A stretch of 64,000 nucleotides of DNA from Cohnella faecalis (GTDB taxonomy: Bacteria > Bacillota > Bacilli > Paenibacillales > Paenibacillaceae): the NCBI RefSeq assembly GCF_003570905.1, contig NZ_QXJM01000029.1:124001-188000 (forward strand). The letters are read 5' to 3'. Shown one piece after another: positions 34,188 through 42,408 of this stretch. The notes under the pieces were generated by a model, which was not told where the DNA came from, did not search any database, and was given only the letters and a program-made list of their open reading frames with translations. Made by a program: the position numbers and the translations under genes. The number at the start of each line of letters is the position of its first letter. The first letter of the stretch is position 1.

Positions 34188-35252
34188 TCAGCGCAGGCAT
34201 TCCTTCAGCTCTTTGATCAGCCGTTCGTTGTCCGGGCGAAGCCGAATAGCGATTCGGAAGTAGGAGTCGTTAAGTCCCTCGAACAGCGAAGCGTCCCGAA
34301 TGAGGATGCCTCGCCCGGCCATTGCCCGCTGCAGCCGCCCGACGTTCCAGCCCTCCAGTCCGGCCAGGGAAACGAGCAGAAAATTTACATCGCTCGGATA
34401 CACGACAAGACCCAGCGAGCGCAGCTCGCCGGACAGCCAGGGACGCTCCTCCAGCAGCCACGTTTTCGTCCGTTCCGCGTAAGCGCGCTCGTCCAATACG
34501 GCTTCCCCGACCAATTGGGCGAGGAAGTTCACGCTCCATGCCGTCTGCGCTTCCGCGAGACGGCGAATCAGGTCCGGGTGCGCGACCATGAAGCCCAATC
34601 GTATGCCCGGAATGGCGTAAAACTTCGTCATTGAGCGAATAACCTGAATTTGCTCCGATTCCGATGCCCGCCGAATGTAAGACAGCTCCTCTTCGTCGGG
34701 AACGAAATCCATGAACGCTTCGTCGATAATCATCCTCGATCCGGCTTCGCGCAGCTCGTCCAGTACATGAGCCGGAATCAATCTTCCCGTCGGATTGTTC
34801 GGATGGCCGAGGAAAACCGCTCCGGATGCGAATTCCCGTGCATTCGCAAGCTCGAACATCCTCTCCTCGCGCAAAAGGACGGAGCGGGTCCGCCCGCCCG
34901 CCTTCAGCACCGCCTCCTCATATTCTGAAAAAGAAGGGCGGGCAAGCACGGTTTCTTCCGGCTTGAAAACGCGAACGACGAGGTCGATCAGCTCCGCCGC
35001 CCCGTTGCCGACAAGAATGCTTTCGGCGGGAATCCGGTACGTCTCGGACAGCTTCGCTCGCAACCGGCGAACGGCCGGATCGGGATACTTGGCGACGTCG
35101 CGCCAATGCTCCTTCATTAGCTCGCCCACTATTTCCGGCGGCCCCCAAGGATTCATATTCGAGCTGTAATCCAGCCAGCTTTCCTGCGGAAGCCCGTAAG
35201 CTTCCGTAGCCGTCGCCAAATCCCCGCCATGTCCGTACCGCTCAAGCTTCAT
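34188..35252 (-). CDS. cobD: Threonine-phosphate decarboxylase CobD
   Basis: The 354-residue PLP enzyme of the aminotransferase I/II fold begins YGHGGDLATATEAYG and WLDYSSNMNPWGPP, the CobD signature. It has the PLP Lys in IRSMTKFYAIPGIRLGF (about 215) and GHPNNPTGRLIP (about 147). It makes (R)-1-amino-2-propanol phosphate for the cobalamin lower loop. It is the last gene of the cobT-cobU-cbiB-cobS-cobD operon, 12 bases after cobS. HisC-like enzymes are related, but the context and N-terminus favour CobD. Confidence 0.9.
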   Translation of the reverse strand: MKLERYGHGGDLATATEAYGLPQESWLDYSSNMNPWGPPEIVGELMKEHWRDVAKYPDPAVRRLRAKLSETYRIPAESILVGNGAAELIDLVVRVFKPEETVLARPSFSEYEEAVLKAGGRTRSVLLREERMFELANAREFASGAVFLGHPNNPTGRLIPAHVLDELREAGSRMIIDEAFMDFVPDEEELSYIRRASESEQIQVIRSMTKFYAIPGIRLGFMVAHPDLIRRLAEAQTAWSVNFLAQLVGEAVLDERAYAERTKTWLLEERPWLSGELRSLGLVVYPSDVNFLLVSLAGLEGWNVGRLQRAMAGRGILIRDASLFEGLNDSYFRIAIRLRPDNERLIKELKECLR

Positions 35253-35264
35253 CCGATACCGCTC

Positions 35265-36086
35265 CTATCCCAAGTTGTGTACATACCCGACCAATGCCGT
35301 CAACAGGCCGAGCTCAATGCATTCGTTCAGCGCGCCGTACACGTCGCCGGTAAGGCCTCCAAGCTTGCGGGAAATAGCGGAAGCCATCGCCGCGCCTAAC
35401 CCGCAGGCAACCGCTGCCGATACAAGGATGATCGCGCAAGCTTCGGTTCCGCTCCAGCCCCCGTAGGCAAATAAAAAAACGGCGGAGAAAAAAGCCGCTC
35501 CCAGGCTCGACGCAATAGCGTGCTTCATCCGAACCGAGCGGTATAACGAACCGATGCCTCCTTGCGGTCTCGCATACGGCCACGCTGCGATCGCCGCGAC
35601 CATGAAGCTCCGGCTCCAAGCGGGAATCGTCGCGATAAGCACCAGAGGCATCGCACTTCCTTCTTCGATCAGGAAGGCAAGCGACGCCGTTTTTAGTCCC
35701 AGATAGAAGACGCAGACGATAACTCCCATCGCGCCGACTCTGCTGTCCTTCATAATTTCTAGCATCCGCTCCTTGGAACGGTGGCTGAGCAAACCGTCCG
35801 CCGTATCCATCAAGCCGTCCAGATGCAGCGCCCCCGACAACATCGTCCACAGAGCGGCAAGCAGGATCGCGCTTATTGCGGCAGGAAACCAATCGTTCAG
35901 AAGAAGCCCGGCGGCCAGAACAATTCCTCCGATAACCGCTCCCGCAAGCGGATAGAAGACGACGCTTCGGCGATTAAGCTTGTCCGTATATTCGAGGGCA
36001 AAGGGCAAAGGGATGCGAGTCAAAAATTGAAAAGCCGCGACGACAGCCTTCAGCCATTCCACAACGGCCAACCGAAAGCCGCGCAT
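35265..36086 (-). CDS. cobS: Adenosylcobinamide-GDP ribazoletransferase CobS
   Basis: The 273-residue integral membrane enzyme joins adenosylcobinamide-GDP and alpha-ribazole to give cobalamin. It has FQFLTRIPLP (about 17-26) and the conserved ALHLDGLMDTADGL (about 86-99) with the acidic active-site residues, followed by RSKERMLEIMKDSRVGAMGV. Seven or so hydrophobic segments are evident. It overlaps the corrected end of cbiB by about 37 bases, so the two are coupled. Confidence 0.93.
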   Translation of the reverse strand: MRGFRLAVVEWLKAVVAAFQFLTRIPLPFALEYTDKLNRRSVVFYPLAGAVIGGIVLAAGLLLNDWFPAAISAILLAALWTMLSGALHLDGLMDTADGLLSHRSKERMLEIMKDSRVGAMGVIVCVFYLGLKTASLAFLIEEGSAMPLVLIATIPAWSRSFMVAAIAAWPYARPQGGIGSLYRSVRMKHAIASSLGAAFFSAVFLFAYGGWSGTEACAIILVSAAVACGLGAAMASAISRKLGGLTGDVYGALNECIELGLLTALVGYVHNLG

Positions 36087-37022
36087 GCCAATCCCCCATA
36101 ACCAAATAGGTTGTAACGTACAACAGTCGAATCGTATGCAGGATGTCGTCCTTTTCCAGCTTGCGCAATGCCCACCCGAGCCTGGCCCGCTCGCTTGCCA
36201 CGCCTCCGTAACGGTTCAAGCCGCCAAGCTGAACGCCAAGGCCGCCCGCGACGGCCGATTCCGGAATGCCGCTGTTCGGACTCGGATGCAGACTAGCGAA
36301 TGTGAAGACAGCCTTCCAAGCGCGGGCAGCCGAAGCTTTAGGATAGAGCAGCGCGGCCAACACCAGCAGCGCTCCGGTCAGTCTTGCGGGCACCCAGTTC
36401 AAGACGTCGTCGAAGCGGGCGGACGCCCATCCGAACAGGGCATATTTGGCGTTGCGATATCCGACCATCGAATCGAGCGTATTGGCGGAGCGATACAGCA
36501 TCGCAAGCGGCGCTCCTCCCAGCAGTGCGAAAAACAAGGGCGAGATGACCGCGTCCACCGTATTTTCCGCCACCGTCTCGACTGCCGCCCGGACAGCTCG
36601 CCCTCGCCCAGCTCTTCCGTATCCCGGCCGACGATATACCCCGTATACTTGCGAGCGCCGGCAAGATCGCCTCGGCTCAAACAATGATAGACGAGCATAG
36701 CGGCGTCTTTAAGCCCCTTCACAGCTATCGTCGTGGATATAAACCACGTATTCACGGCATATCCGAGCCAAGGATGTATCCATGAAGCCGCAGCAACCAG
36801 TCCCCATACGACCGCAAAGCCCGTCGAAACGACGATCAACGTAAGCGCTATGCCGTATAGACGTTTGGGAGACCGGGGCAGCAGCCGTTTTTCCCAAAAG
36901 CCGATCCATTTGCCGATAATAATAACCGGATGCGGCAGCCGCTTCGGATCGCCGATCGCCCAATCGATCGCGATTGCGCCCATTAGCATAAACAGAGTTT
37001 CCCGCAAGGAAAACAACAGCAA
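36050..37022 (-). CDS. cbiB: Cobalamin biosynthesis protein CbiB, interrupted by two frameshifts
   Basis: The N-terminal part reads DWAIGDPKRLPHPVIIIGKWI to VGRDTEELGEGE. The family motif VRAAVETVAENTVDAVISPLFFALLGG continues in a second frame from about 36600 (one base missing near 36590-36600). A third frame after the CCCCC run 36093-36097 gives the hydrophobic C-terminus GGLACAAFGWPLWNG and a stop at 36050. Adding two bases yields 324 residues, the normal length. CbiB attaches aminopropanol phosphate to cobyric acid. The start is a TTG at 37022 or an ATG 11 codons later. All conserved blocks survive, so sequence error is likelier than decay. Confidence 0.82.
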
Positions 37023-37028
37023 CCACGA

Positions 37029-37589
37029 TCACCCATTTCCGTCGGCAAGCTTGAATTCCTTGCTCTTCAATTCGATCGGAATGCCCGCCGTGACCAGAAA
37101 TACCTGATCGCTGATGGCGGCCACGGCCTGATTCATAGCACCTGACAAATCCCTGAATTGCCGTCCCAGGGCATACTCGGGAACGATTCCGTCTCCGACC
37201 TCGTTGGTGACCAGAATGACCGTTCCGGCGCAGGCCGCCAACGTTCGCGTCAGCTCGTCCAGCTTGCCTTGCACCTTGTCTTCCATACGCTCCTCGTCTG
37301 CATACAGCAGCAGCCAATTGGACAACCAGAGCGTAAGGCAATCGACGAGGACGATCGGATCGTCCGACTCGGCCAGCAGCTCGCCAAGACGATAAGGCTC
37401 CTCGACCGTGCGCCAGGAAAACCCGGACGAATTCCGCCGTTCCCGGTGTTTCTCGGCTCTTTGGCTCATTTCTTCATCGTAGATTTGAGCTGTCGCTATG
37501 TATTTGCCGCGGGAGCCAATGCTGGCGGCGTAGCGTTCGGCAAAGCGGCTCTTCCCGCTTCTTGCCCCGCCCGTTACGAGCACAATCAT
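37029..37589 (-). CDS. cobU: Adenosylcobinamide kinase / guanylyltransferase CobU
   Basis: The 186-residue enzyme has the P-loop VTGGARSGKSRFAE (about 5-18), the GMP-acceptor His in QRAEKHRERR (about 50), VDCLTLWLSNWL and VTNEVGDGIVP. It phosphorylates adenosylcobinamide and then transfers GMP. It lies between cobT and cbiB in the late cobalamin operon, which as a whole handles assembly from cobinamide or cobyric acid onward; no corrin ring genes are present in the window. Confidence 0.94.
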   Translation of the reverse strand: MIVLVTGGARSGKSRFAERYAASIGSRGKYIATAQIYDEEMSQRAEKHRERRNSSGFSWRTVEEPYRLGELLAESDDPIVLVDCLTLWLSNWLLLYADEERMEDKVQGKLDELTRTLAACAGTVILVTNEVGDGIVPEYALGRQFRDLSGAMNQAVAAISDQVFLVTAGIPIELKSKEFKLADGNG

Positions 37590-37632
37590 TCCGCTGCCCT
37601 CCTCTCCCCATCCTTTACCCGGCTCGCTGCGC

Positions 37633-38682
37633 TCAAGCTCGGGAAACTCCCGCGCTGTCGAAGGTCGCCATTTCCTTCACGATCAAGACAGCCGCATCGA
37701 TGAGAGGAAAAACAAGCGCCGCGCCCGTTCCTTCTCCGAGCCGCATCTTCAAATCCAGCATCGGCTCCAGGCCGAGCCGAGCGAGAAGCGGCCGATGTCC
37801 GGCCTCTTGGGACGCATGGGAAGCGATCATGTATGCCTTGGAATTCGGTGCCAGTCGATAAGCGGTCAAAGCGGCAATCGAAGCGATAAAGCCGTCAATG
37901 ACGACGGGACAGCCTCGCGCCGCCGAGCCGAGAATCACTCCGACGAGTCCCGCGATTTCGAATCCTCCCAGCTTTCTTAGCACGTCCAGCGGATCGGTGG
38001 AATCGGGAGCGTTCACGGCGATTGCTCTATGCACGACTTTCCGCTTCCTCTTCATGCCTTCATCGTCGATGCCGGTTCCGCGTCCGACCGTCTGCTCCGC
38101 GTCAATACCGGTCAGAACCGTCAGCATCGCCGCGCTAGGCGTCGTATTCCCGATTCCCATCTCGCCTGTCGCGAACAGACGATAGCCTTGTCCGAATAAC
38201 CCCTCCACGACTTCGATGCCATGGTTGATCGCTTCGAGCGCCTCTTCGCGGCTCATCGCAGGCCCGCGCGCTATGTTCCCCGTACCTTTCCCGACTTTGC
38301 GGGAAATCAAAGACTCGTGGCAAATATCCGCATTAACGCCTATATCTACGCAATACACATCCGCTCCCGCTTGGCGGGCCAGCACATTAATAGCCGCACC
38401 CCCGTTCAAGAAGTTCGCAACCATCTGGGGCGTCACTTCCGGAGGATAGGCGCTAATTCCTTCCTCGCATACGCCGTGGTCCCCGGCCATGACGATAACC
38501 GCTTTTTTCAAGATCGCTTCGGGACGCGCTCCCGCTATTCCGGCCAATTGAACGGCCAACTCTTCCAGCCTGCCCAAGCTTCCCCGAGGCTTCGTCAACG
38601 TGTCCAAATAAAGCCTGGTCTCGTTCATAGCCGATTCTTCGAGAATGCGAATGTTTTCTATTGTCTTTAATAATGGATTCAA
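37633..38682 (-). CDS. cobT: Nicotinate-nucleotide:dimethylbenzimidazole phosphoribosyltransferase CobT
   Basis: The 349-residue enzyme has LTKPRGSLGRLEELA (about 28-42), VMAGDHGVCEEGISAYP (about 65), GEMGIGNTTPSAAM (about 165), GRGTGIDD and the C-terminal catalytic Glu in LGEGTGAAL (about 325). It makes alpha-ribazole phosphate for the lower ligand. A TTG at 38682 is chosen as start because GAGGAGG lies 9 bases upstream and the following NPLLKTIENI matches the normal N-terminus. It is the first gene of the cob operon. A hairpin in its leader may attenuate it. Confidence 0.92.
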   Translation of the reverse strand: MNPLLKTIENIRILEESAMNETRLYLDTLTKPRGSLGRLEELAVQLAGIAGARPEAILKKAVIVMAGDHGVCEEGISAYPPEVTPQMVANFLNGGAAINVLARQAGADVYCVDIGVNADICHESLISRKVGKGTGNIARGPAMSREEALEAINHGIEVVEGLFGQGYRLFATGEMGIGNTTPSAAMLTVLTGIDAEQTVGRGTGIDDEGMKRKRKVVHRAIAVNAPDSTDPLDVLRKLGGFEIAGLVGVILGSAARGCPVVIDGFIASIAALTAYRLAPNSKAYMIASHASQEAGHRPLLARLGLEPMLDLKMRLGEGTGAALVFPLIDAAVLIVKEMATFDSAGVSRA

Positions 38683-38732
38683 GCTTGGAGCCCTCCTCGT
38701 CAAAATAACCGGCAATGCTCACTCACCAGAAA

Positions 38733-38762
38733 CCCCCTTGCTTCCAAATGGAAACAAGGGGG
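38733..38762 (-). terminator. Hairpin in the cobT leader, possible attenuator
   Basis: CCCCCTTG-c-TTCC pairs with GGAA-a-CAAGGGGG around AAAT. On the minus strand TTTCTGG follows. It lies about 50 bases upstream of the cobT start. No B12-box (the GCCACTG or AGCCAGGAGACC type) was found, so this is not an evident cobalamin riboswitch. It might alternatively be a divergent-region terminator. Confidence 0.5.
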
Positions 38763-38855
38763 CGGCAGCTCGGAAATAGCTTGAATAATCTATTAAAAAA
38801 TTATAGCTTACCGGAGTGAAAAAGAGAAGCGGCAGCTTGACGCATGGGCACGCGC

Positions 38856-38869
38856 ATGACATTTGTCAT
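38856..38869 (+). promoter_or_regulatory. Candidate DesR operator upstream of des
   Basis: ATGACATTTGTCAT is a perfect dyad (ATGACA-TT-TGTCAT); a half-site-like TGACGTTTATGAC follows at 38879-38891. It lies 24-37 bases ahead of the -35 box, where the response regulator DesR activates des in Bacillus. Confidence 0.6.
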
Positions 38870-38892
38870 ATCTGCATACTGACGTTTATGAC

Positions 38893-38921
38893 TATCAAGC
38901 CTACGGCGTTTTTTCTACAAT
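38893..38921 (+). promoter_or_regulatory. Promoter of des-desK-desR
   Basis: TATCAA (38893-38898), a 17-base spacer, and TACAAT (38916-38921). A weak -35 with a good -10 suits activator control. The gene starts 74 bases further on. Confidence 0.55.
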
Positions 38922-38994
38922 AGTAGTAACATACGCGACCGCTGACGCCCGGACTTGCTCCCAAGCGTCTCACGCGAGGAGGAAAAATCGATCA

Positions 38995-40050
38995 ATGAAA
39001 GCAAAGGAACTGCAATTAAAAAAAGAAGTCGCCCCCTTTGAAAAAAACGATATTCGATCGAGCGTCAGACAAATGGCCAACACGCTGCTCCCGTTAGCGG
39101 CGCTCTGGATAGCGGCTTATTATAGCTTGTCGATCTCCTTCTGGCTCACGCTTCCTTTGGCAATCGCAGCTTCGGGATTCGTCATCCGTACCTTTATCAT
39201 TTTTCACGATTGCTGTCACCAGTCCTTCTTCAAAAGCAAGCTCGCCAACGAAATCGTCGGCACGATCACGGGCGTCCTGACTCTCGTTCCCTATCATCAG
39301 TGGAAAACGACGCATTCCATTCACCATGCCACGAGCAGCAATCTGGACAAGCGCGGCGTAGGCGATATTTGGATTATGACGGTCGAAGAATTCGCCGCCG
39401 CTTCCTTCTGGCGCAGGCTCGCCTATCGGATCTACCGCAATCCGCTCGTCATGTTCGGAATCGGTCCGGCTTTTATTTTTCTTGTCGACTACCGCTTTAA
39501 TCGGAAAGCCGCGAGGCGCCGGGAGCGGATTAACACTTATTTGACTAACGTATCCCTGGTCGCTTTGTATGCGCTGCTTATTTGGGCGATCGGCTGGCAA
39601 GCCTTTTTGCTCGTTCAAGGTCCCGTCTTCTTCTTCTCCGGGTTGGCAGGCGTTTGGCTCTTCTACGTTCAGCACCAATTCGAGGATTCATACTTCGAAA
39701 ATGAGGACGAGTGGAGCTACGTCAAAGCGGCCGTCGAAGGAAGCTCTTACTACAAGCTGCCCAAGCCGCTGCAATGGATGACCGGGAACATCGGGTTTCA
39801 TCACGTCCATCATTTGAGCCCGCGGGTGCCTAACTACCGGCTGGAGGCGGCTCATAACGCCACGCCTCCGCTTCAACAAGCGACGACGATCAATCTTCGC
39901 ACAAGCCTGAAGTCGTTAAACTTCCGGCTGTGGGACGAGAACAACAAAAAATTCGTCGGCTTCCGGGAGTTCAAGCTCGCCTATCGCAAGGGTCGTTCCG
40001 ACAGCCAGTCGAATCTTGCGATTCCCCGTCCCGGGCTCGAAGCGAAATAA
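38995..40050 (+). CDS. des: Acyl-lipid desaturase Des
   Basis: The 351-residue membrane di-iron enzyme has the three His boxes HDCCHQ (about 66-71), HSIHH (about 102-106) and HHVHH (about 266-270), between predicted helices at about 28-62, 155-180 and 188-225. It introduces a cis double bond into membrane phospholipid acyl chains at low temperature; the B. subtilis enzyme is delta-5. The ATG at 38995 follows AGGAGG at 12 bases. It is the first gene of an operon with its own two-component regulator, as in Bacillus. Confidence 0.93.
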   Translation: MKAKELQLKKEVAPFEKNDIRSSVRQMANTLLPLAALWIAAYYSLSISFWLTLPLAIAASGFVIRTFIIFHDCCHQSFFKSKLANEIVGTITGVLTLVPYHQWKTTHSIHHATSSNLDKRGVGDIWIMTVEEFAAASFWRRLAYRIYRNPLVMFGIGPAFIFLVDYRFNRKAARRRERINTYLTNVSLVALYALLIWAIGWQAFLLVQGPVFFFSGLAGVWLFYVQHQFEDSYFENEDEWSYVKAAVEGSSYYKLPKPLQWMTGNIGFHHVHHLSPRVPNYRLEAAHNATPPLQQATTINLRTSLKSLNFRLWDENNKKFVGFREFKLAYRKGRSDSQSNLAIPRPGLEAK

Positions 40051-40076
40051 TCATCCGCGAAACCGATTATGCTACA

Positions 40077-41255
40077 ATGGATGAGAGTACCGGACACCGC
40101 CGTAGGAGGGGATCGGCCATCCAAAAGTGGCACCAGACGCTTCACAAAAATACCGGATTAAGCCCGTATGTATGGGTCGTCTTTTTTATACTGCCTTTTT
40201 ACTTTATTTTCAGCTCCTCGTCGACTTGGCATATCGTCGCGGGGTTCGCGATGATCGTCGCGTTTTTCGTATGCTATGTTCTCTCCTTTGTCTCCAAGGG
40301 CTGGCCCGTCTATGTCTGGACGAGCGTGCTGATCGCCATCTCGATTACGATGACCGTCGTGTTCGGCTATGTGTATTTCGCGTTGTTTCTGGCCTTTTTC
40401 ATAGGCAACTTGAAAAGCAAGGCCGGGTTTTTCACGCTTTATACGATTCATCTCGTCACGACGCTGGCTACCATCAACTACGGCATCGTGACCAAGAACA
40501 GCTGGCTGCTGTCCCAGTTTCCGTTCGTACTCATCAGTCTCATCGCCGTTATTCTGCTTCCCGTCAACACCTATAACCGCAACAAAAGGGATCAGCTGCA
40601 AGGTCAGCTTGAAGATGCGAACAAAAGGATCTCCGATCTCGTCAAGATGGAGGAGCGCCACCGGATCGCGAGAGATTTGCACGATACGCTGGGACAAAAG
40701 CTGTCTCTTATCGGCTTAAAGAGCGATTTGGCCGGAAAGCTTGTCCGCAAAAATCCGGAGCAGGCGCTGCAGGAGCTCAGCGAAGTTCGCCAAACCGCCA
40801 GAACCGCGCTCAAGGAAGTTCGGGAAATGGTTACGAGCATGCGCGGCATGCGGTTCGAGGACGAAATTTTCCGTGTCGGGCAAATTTTGAAGGCGGCGCA
40901 AATCGAATTTACGCTTGAAGGGAACGCTAAGCTCGTCCAAACTTCGCTGCTGAATGAAAATGTGCTCGGCATGTGCCTGAAAGAAGCGGTGACGAACGTC
41001 GTCAGACATAGCGGGGCGACCGCCTGCACCGTCTCCATCGAGCTTACTCGCGCAGAGCTCGTCATTCGGGTCAAGGATAACGGAGTCGGACCTCCCGTCC
41101 CCGAAGGCTACGCCAGAGGGAACGGTCTGCGCGGCATGAAGGAAAGGCTGGAATTCGTGAACGGATGCCTGGACATTCAGTCGGACAACGGAACCGTCCT
41201 TACGATGAAAGTGCCGAACGTAATCAAACAACCGTTGGAGGAGGCGAACTCATGA
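40077..41255 (+). CDS. desK: Sensor histidine kinase DesK (thermosensor)
   Basis: The protein has five membrane helices (about residues 33-185). A coiled linker and HisKA_3 domain follow with the phospho-acceptor His in ERHRIARDLHDTLGQKLSLIGLKSDLA, then an ATPase domain (ECLKEAVTNVVRHSGA-type N-box, DNGVGPP, GNGLRGMKERLE). The similarity to B. subtilis DesK runs from GLSPYVWVVFFILPFYFIF onward. The start is uncertain: the ATG at 40077 has no ribosome site, while a strong AGGAGGGG at 40104-40111 stands 8 bases ahead of an ATC codon (40119) exactly where homologues begin. DesK senses membrane thickness and controls DesR phosphorylation. It ends overlapping desR as ATGA. Confidence 0.9.
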   Translation: MDESTGHRRRRGSAIQKWHQTLHKNTGLSPYVWVVFFILPFYFIFSSSSTWHIVAGFAMIVAFFVCYVLSFVSKGWPVYVWTSVLIAISITMTVVFGYVYFALFLAFFIGNLKSKAGFFTLYTIHLVTTLATINYGIVTKNSWLLSQFPFVLISLIAVILLPVNTYNRNKRDQLQGQLEDANKRISDLVKMEERHRIARDLHDTLGQKLSLIGLKSDLAGKLVRKNPEQALQELSEVRQTARTALKEVREMVTSMRGMRFEDEIFRVGQILKAAQIEFTLEGNAKLVQTSLLNENVLGMCLKEAVTNVVRHSGATACTVSIELTRAELVIRVKDNGVGPPVPEGYARGNGLRGMKERLEFVNGCLDIQSDNGTVLTMKVPNVIKQPLEEANS

Positions 41256-41851
41256 TTCGCATCGTCATTGCCGAGGATCAGCGGATGCTGCTAGGAGCTT
41301 TTGCTTCCTTGCTCAATCTCGAGGCGGACATGGAAGTCGTCGGCCAAGCGGGCAACGGCGAGGAAGCGGTCGCGCTCGTTCATCGGCATAAGCCCGATAT
41401 TTGCATGATGGATATCGAAATGCCCGTCAAAAACGGTCTTGAGGCGGCCGAGGAGCTGAGGGACTTCGACTGCAAGGTGATCATTCTAACGACGTTCGCC
41501 CGTTCCGGCTATTTCGAGAGAGCGCTCAAGGGCGGCGTGAGCGGCTACTTGCTGAAGGACAGCCCAATCGAGGAGCTCGCCGATTCGATACGGAGCGTCA
41601 TGGCCGGCCGCCGCATATTCGCCGCGGAGCTCGTCGACGAAGCTTACAGGGAAGACAATCCGTTGACGGAGAGAGAGAAAGAAGTGCTCGGACTTATGGC
41701 CGACGGCAAGAACACCAAAGAAATCGCCGGCAAGCTATTCATCACTACGGGGACTGTCCGCAATTACATTTCTATTATTTTAGACAAGCTGAAGGTAAGC
41801 AACCGGATCGAGGCTACGATGCGGGTTAAGGAAAAAGGCTGGTTTAAGTAA
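41252..41851 (+). CDS. desR: Response regulator DesR
   Basis: The 199-residue NarL/FixJ-type regulator has a receiver domain with phospho-Asp in DICMMDIEMP (Asp at about 54), Thr/Lys switch positions in ILTTFARSG and YLLKDSP. A LuxR-type HTH follows (about 138-195; LTEREKEVLGLMADGKNTKEIAGKLFITTGTVRNYISIILDKL). DesR activates des in the cold. The ATG overlaps the desK stop. The dyad at 38856-38869 is its likely binding site. A terminator follows 14 bases after the stop. Confidence 0.94.
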   Translation: MIRIVIAEDQRMLLGAFASLLNLEADMEVVGQAGNGEEAVALVHRHKPDICMMDIEMPVKNGLEAAEELRDFDCKVIILTTFARSGYFERALKGGVSGYLLKDSPIEELADSIRSVMAGRRIFAAELVDEAYREDNPLTEREKEVLGLMADGKNTKEIAGKLFITTGTVRNYISIILDKLKVSNRIEATMRVKEKGWFK

Positions 41852-41865
41852 ATAGATGCGAAAAA

Positions 41866-41900
41866 AAAGCGACCGCTCTTCTTATAGAGCCGGTCGCTTT
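41866..41900. terminator. Bidirectional terminator between desR and the IDEAL gene
   Basis: Arms AAAGCGACC and GGTCGCTTT enclose 17 bases with further pairing (GCTC/GAGC). A run of eight A on the left provides the U-tract for the convergent minus-strand gene; TTT ends the plus side. Confidence 0.8.
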
Positions 41901-41918
41901 GCGCTTATGGAAGTCGTC

Positions 41919-42287
41919 TCATCCTGCCAAGCCGAGTCTGTTGCGTACGGCGGCAGCCGTTCGGCTGCGCTGTCCGTTCGAATTCGAGCCTCGTTGAAGA
42001 GCGATCAGCTTCTCCGTTAGCTCCATGAACCAGGTCTCGTCCTTCGTCGACAACGCGATATCGATCAAGCTCATCAGATCTTCTTCGCTGTCGAGCGAGC
42101 TTAGCGGCATTATTTTGGCTTCTTGGTTGCGGACGATGATCGCTTTGCCTACCGCAAATTCATGATCGGAAGCGATGACGCGTACTCCCAGCGTGCCTTG
42201 AACGACGTCGATCGAATCGATAAACCCTTGAATCAGTTCGTCCTCCGTAGAGGTTGCCGTTACCCAATCGCCGATTTCGAATTTCAT
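41919..42287 (-). CDS. IDEAL-domain protein, unknown function
   Basis: The 122-residue protein has an SH3-like beta N-terminus (FEIGDWVTATSTEDELIQGFI, about 3-23) and a helical IDEAL domain (about 66-100; LMSLIDIALSTKDETWFMELTEKL), followed by a basic tail QRSRTAAAVRNRL. The IDEAL domain is a Firmicutes module found in short proteins and at the ends of YpiB-like proteins; its function is unknown. The gene stands alone. Its upstream region has several ACAGTAA/TTACTGT boxes that suggest specific regulation. Confidence 0.75.
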   Translation of the reverse strand: MKFEIGDWVTATSTEDELIQGFIDSIDVVQGTLGVRVIASDHEFAVGKAIIVRNQEAKIMPLSSLDSEEDLMSLIDIALSTKDETWFMELTEKLIALQRGSNSNGQRSRTAAAVRNRLGLAG

Positions 42288-42334
42288 TGCGAATCACCGC
42301 CATCCCCAAAGTTTAAGCAATCAATTACTTCTCT

Positions 42335-42382
42335 ACAGTAACTATCTTTATGTCTTACTGTAAGAATAATAGTTACAGTAAC
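42335..42382 (-). promoter_or_regulatory. Cluster of ACAGTAA/TTACTGT boxes upstream of the IDEAL gene
   Basis: ACAGTAA (42335), TTACTGTAA (42356-42364) and TTACAGTAA (42374-42382) lie within 48 bases. GTAACTAT (42338-42345) and ATAGTTAC (42369-42376) form an inverted pair. The arrangement suggests binding of one dimeric regulator to several sites. No regulator is identified. Confidence 0.45.
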
Positions 42383-42408
42383 TTCTGTCAAGTGGCGTTG
42401 CTGCCGGA

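Noticed and set aside
38683..38860. Cobalamin riboswitch before cobT
   Set aside because: No B12-box or conserved core could be found by eye; only a simple hairpin is present.
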